Below are positions 61,578 through 64,000 of a DNA stretch of 64,000 nucleotides, piece by piece. Under the pieces are notes generated by a model that did not search any database, was not told where the DNA came from, and saw only the letters and a list, made by a program, of their open reading frames with translations. The stretch lies in contig NC_013524.1 in the NCBI RefSeq assembly GCF_000024985.1, positions 558,001-622,000 of the forward strand, in the 5' to 3' direction. The position numbers were made by a program, and so were the translations under genes. Position 1 is the stretch's first letter. The number at the start of each line of letters is the position of its first letter. The stretch comes from Sphaerobacter thermophilus DSM 20745 (GTDB lineage Bacteria; Chloroflexota; Chloroflexia; Thermomicrobiales; Thermomicrobiaceae).

Positions 61578-63518
61578 CTACGTCCCGCAGTGGCTGCCGT
61601 GCCCGTTGGGGTTGACGAGGTGCTGCGGCGGGACGTCGAGCGCCGGGTTGGCGTCGAAGAAGCCGAAGGGCTGGAGCAGGAAGCCGACGTACTGCACCGG
61701 CATCACCGGCCAGTCCTCCAGCCGCACCACGTGGTGCGAGCCGAGCGTGTACCAGACTACGACGTCGGTGTCGACGATTGGACGGTTCTGCGCCGTCCAC
61801 GCCGGCAGGCCCGCACCGCCGGGGTGCTGGTTCGGATAGTCGCCCGCGGCGTACTTCTCCTCCGGCCGGTAGGGCGTGACCCAGACGTGCTTGGTCATGA
61901 ATCCGGCCCGCTGCATCACGCTCGCCGTCGGGTGGGCCATGGGCAGCACGTTCCCGTGGGGCATCAGCCGATAGGCCACCGGCTCACCCACCTTGTTGAG
62001 CGAGTTGTGGTTCACGATCTTCCAGTAACGGGCCGACAGTGGATCGACCACCCGGTGGCCGTCCCCCTCGCGCTCCAACAGGACGGCGTGGGAGCGGAAG
62101 GCGTTGCCGTGCGGGTTGTCCGGCCCGAGTGGCTCGGGCGCGGAGTGGACCTCATAGACCGCGTTGACCGGACCGTCGACGTCGAAGTCGAGCCGGTAGT
62201 TGAAGAAGTGCTGGTGGATCGGGCCGTAGAGACCGTCGGGCGAGAGGAGCTGGCCGTAGGGCGACTTCTGGCCCGGCGGCAGCGCGGCGGTCGAGACCAA
62301 ACCGGTCAGCTTCACCTCGTGCTGGATCGTGCCGTCCTGGTAGAAGTACCAGAAGAAGCCGTACTCGTAGTTGCCGACGGTGGCAATCCAGGAGATGACC
62401 AGCCGGCGGGAGCGTCGTACCTCGGCCGTCTCCAGCCGGAAGTCGTAGTGCTTCCAGAGGATGCCGTAGTCCTCCTCGTGGAGGCAGATCGCGTTCTTGA
62501 TCACGACCGGGTTTCCGTCGGTGTCGGAGAGGACGGCGTCGAAGTAGCGGATCTCGCCCAGGCAGTCGCAGCCGAGCTCCAGCGAGTTGGCCAGCGCACC
62601 GATGTTGTACTCCCCGGCATCGAAGGCGTTCTTGCGCCACTGAGTCGGGGACGGATCGCCGTAGGGCACCACCATCTCGGACAGCGAGGCGCGATAGAGG
62701 ATCGGCCGGACGCGGCCCTTGTCCTCGTAGCCGACGGTGTGCAGCACCAGGCCCTCACGCGCGGTGAAGCCGACGCGGAAGCGCCAGCGCTGCCAGCGCA
62801 CCTCATGGCCGTCGATCACGAAGCTCGGCCCCTGCGCCTGGTGGATCTCCAGCGGCTTGAGGTCGGTCCGCAGCGGGCCGATGGCCTCCGGGCGGTACTC
62901 GCCGGGCGTCTTGGGGACGGGGATGACGCCGTAGTCCTCAACCCGCACGACCTGGTTGGCGTTCAGGTCGAACACGACCACGACGTTGTCGACCGGGTGG
63001 GCGTACCCGTTACCCTCTGGGTCGGGTCGCACCCAGACCAGCGCACGCAGCAGCCGCTGGCCGCGCTCCGACTCGTCGCCGTAGTAGCCGGCCGACCAGG
63101 GCTCGACCATGACCAGGTCGAGGTCGGTGATGCCGCGCTTGCGCATCGCTTCCTGGAAGTCCGGATGCTGCTTGACGACCGACTCGCAGGCGAGGAACTC
63201 ATCGAAGATGATCGGCGGCTGAACATCCGGGACATGCTTCCAGGAGCGGACCTCGCCCGCGGTGATCGACACAACCGCCTCATAGGTGGCACGCTCGGCC
63301 TTATCGAGCACCACGATGAACGCCTCGCGGTCGATCGGGTCGCCCGGCTTGAAGGACTGGACGACGTCCTTGGACGGCTCGTGGAGCGTGATCGAGACGA
63401 TCCGCGCGCTGTCGGTGAGCCCGCGCTGCTCGCGCACGATCTTGCCGGCGGCCGCGATCTCCTCCGGGCCAAGGGGATCCAGCGGATGGCTGACCTGAGA
63501 GCGGACCGAAACTGCCAT
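61578..63518 (-). CDS. Copper amine oxidase (primary-amine oxidase)
   Basis: A 646-residue copper/TPQ amine oxidase that oxidises primary amines to aldehydes with release of ammonia and H2O2. The TPQ precursor Tyr is in VGNYEYGFFWYF (about residue 382). Copper ligands are in PIHQHFFNYRLD (about 435) and in GSHHVVRLEDWPVMP (about 594). The N2/N3 domains precede the catalytic beta-sandwich from about residue 230. There is no signal peptide, so it appears cytoplasmic. ATG 63518 follows GGGAGGAGGTCTGCGTC. It converges on the IDI-2-like gene and is followed upstream by a P-type ATPase, maybe a copper pump. Confidence 0.92.
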   Translation of the reverse strand: MAVSVRSQVSHPLDPLGPEEIAAAGKIVREQRGLTDSARIVSITLHEPSKDVVQSFKPGDPIDREAFIVVLDKAERATYEAVVSITAGEVRSWKHVPDVQPPIIFDEFLACESVVKQHPDFQEAMRKRGITDLDLVMVEPWSAGYYGDESERGQRLLRALVWVRPDPEGNGYAHPVDNVVVVFDLNANQVVRVEDYGVIPVPKTPGEYRPEAIGPLRTDLKPLEIHQAQGPSFVIDGHEVRWQRWRFRVGFTAREGLVLHTVGYEDKGRVRPILYRASLSEMVVPYGDPSPTQWRKNAFDAGEYNIGALANSLELGCDCLGEIRYFDAVLSDTDGNPVVIKNAICLHEEDYGILWKHYDFRLETAEVRRSRRLVISWIATVGNYEYGFFWYFYQDGTIQHEVKLTGLVSTAALPPGQKSPYGQLLSPDGLYGPIHQHFFNYRLDFDVDGPVNAVYEVHSAPEPLGPDNPHGNAFRSHAVLLEREGDGHRVVDPLSARYWKIVNHNSLNKVGEPVAYRLMPHGNVLPMAHPTASVMQRAGFMTKHVWVTPYRPEEKYAAGDYPNQHPGGAGLPAWTAQNRPIVDTDVVVWYTLGSHHVVRLEDWPVMPVQYVGFLLQPFGFFDANPALDVPPQHLVNPNGHGSHCGT

Positions 63519-63752
63519 GACGCAGACCTCCTCCCGTTGGTCTCGACGTCGCGCACGCCTCGCTGCCGGCCAACGGCGATCGCGCGGGCGTGGCGCAGGG
63601 TAGCCGACCGCCGGCGAGGCACGGAACGGGCGCCTCACCATCGGTCATACCTGCGGAAACCGGTGCTTGCGAGCACTGTACGGAGGGGCGCACAAGATGT
63701 CAAGCGAGCATGAGGGGGCGTGCCGCGTGCTTGGCGCCCGGGTGCAACGGAT

Positions 63753-64000
63753 TCATTCGCCTCGCCACTCCCGGGCACGCCCATGCCCCAGTCGGCCGGC
63801 GAACGAGTTGCCGAGCACCACGCTCACGCTGGCCGCCATCGCCACCATGGCCCAGACCGGCGCGACGAGGCCGGTGATGGCGGCGATGACCCCGATGCCG
63901 TTGAAGGCGAGCGCCAGCCCGACGTTCGTGACGGTCAACTGGTAGCTGCGGCGCGCCAGCTCGCGCGCCTCCACGAGCGTCTCCAGACGCTCGCTTACGA
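63753..64000 (-). CDS. P-type ATPase, C-terminal end (partial)
   Basis: The last 82 residues of a P-type ATPase, cut by the right edge. ARRSYQLTVTNVGLALAFNG, then IGVIAAITGLVAPVWAMVAM and AASVSVVLGNSF are the last two transmembrane helices of P1B heavy-metal pumps (a similar block ends CtpC/CopA-like proteins). The ATP-binding and metal-binding domains lie outside the window, so the metal is not known; its nearness to a copper enzyme suggests but does not prove copper. No start codon within the window is claimed. Confidence 0.8.
   Translation of the reverse strand, partial: VSERLETLVEARELARRSYQLTVTNVGLALAFNGIGVIAAITGLVAPVWAMVAMAASVSVVLGNSFAGRLGHGRAREWRGE

Noticed and set aside
61590-63713. 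707-codon open frame antisense to the copper amine oxidase
   Set aside because: The minus-strand gene has all catalytic residues; the plus frame has none.

Overview
The window is high-GC bacterial DNA with no rRNA, tRNA, phage or CRISPR locus that I can see. Several traits fit the Thermomicrobia branch of Chloroflexota, something like Sphaerobacter: a Bacillus-type fadN-fadA-fadE block in very GC-rich sequence, a LysX-type lysine/arginine ligase behind a T-box, type II NADH dehydrogenase with menaquinone methylation, Tat-type lipoprotein signals, and many GC-rich dispersed palindromes. The assignment is inference from gene content; no marker gene proves it.

Layout. 1-6229 (minus): fatty-acid beta-oxidation block (FadN, thiolase, acyl-CoA dehydrogenase, acyl-CoA synthetase cut by the window edge). 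6834-7796: nitronate monooxygenase. 7798-12254: peptide/nickel-type ABC importer (lipoprotein and two permeases, no ATPase). 12325-15205: VOC protein, then hydantoinase plus cysteine amidohydrolase. 15206-15876: dispersed palindromes. 15877-19383: dapF, DUF2203, NDH-2 and small proteins. 19685-23666: oligoendopeptidase F, an ArsR-type regulator, and an IS982-family element sitting inside a dispersed palindrome. 23849-25231: ABM-domain protein and a decayed DUF1326/DUF2182 pair. 25268-28196 (minus): menG and lysX with promoter and T-box leader. 28357-32828 (mostly minus): DUF1883, an Nramp-like transporter, and a three-gene membrane/flavodoxin operon. 33177-36979: LutB-LutA fusion and TrpB2. 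37199-41223: second ABC importer, again without ATPase. 

41811-53474 is the most distinctive part: an ECF sigma factor of the ECF42 type (sigma2-sigma4 followed by a long C-terminal extension) and about 16 small cytoplasmic enzymes or binding proteins: two DGPF/YCII proteins, two VOC/PhnB proteins, three RibD_C reductase-like proteins, alpha/beta hydrolases, a PPOX flavoprotein, a BNR-propeller/MoaD pair, DUF3052, a methyltransferase and DUF2277. Six sites with the form WGTCGA-N17-CG, all with exactly 17 bases of spacing, sit in front of these genes and look like the promoters of this sigma factor. This is a candidate self-contained regulon.

53471-64000: a frameshifted carbon-nitrogen hydrolase, a DsrE-like protein, a Zn/Mn ABC importer with its Fur-family regulator and a 23-bp operator-like palindrome over the promoter, a VOC dioxygenase-like protein, a PRC-barrel protein next to a degenerate type 2 IPP-isomerase homologue, a copper amine oxidase, and the C-terminus of a P-type ATPase. 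Pseudogenes or broken genes are at 24572-25231, 43736-44005 and 53471-54420.
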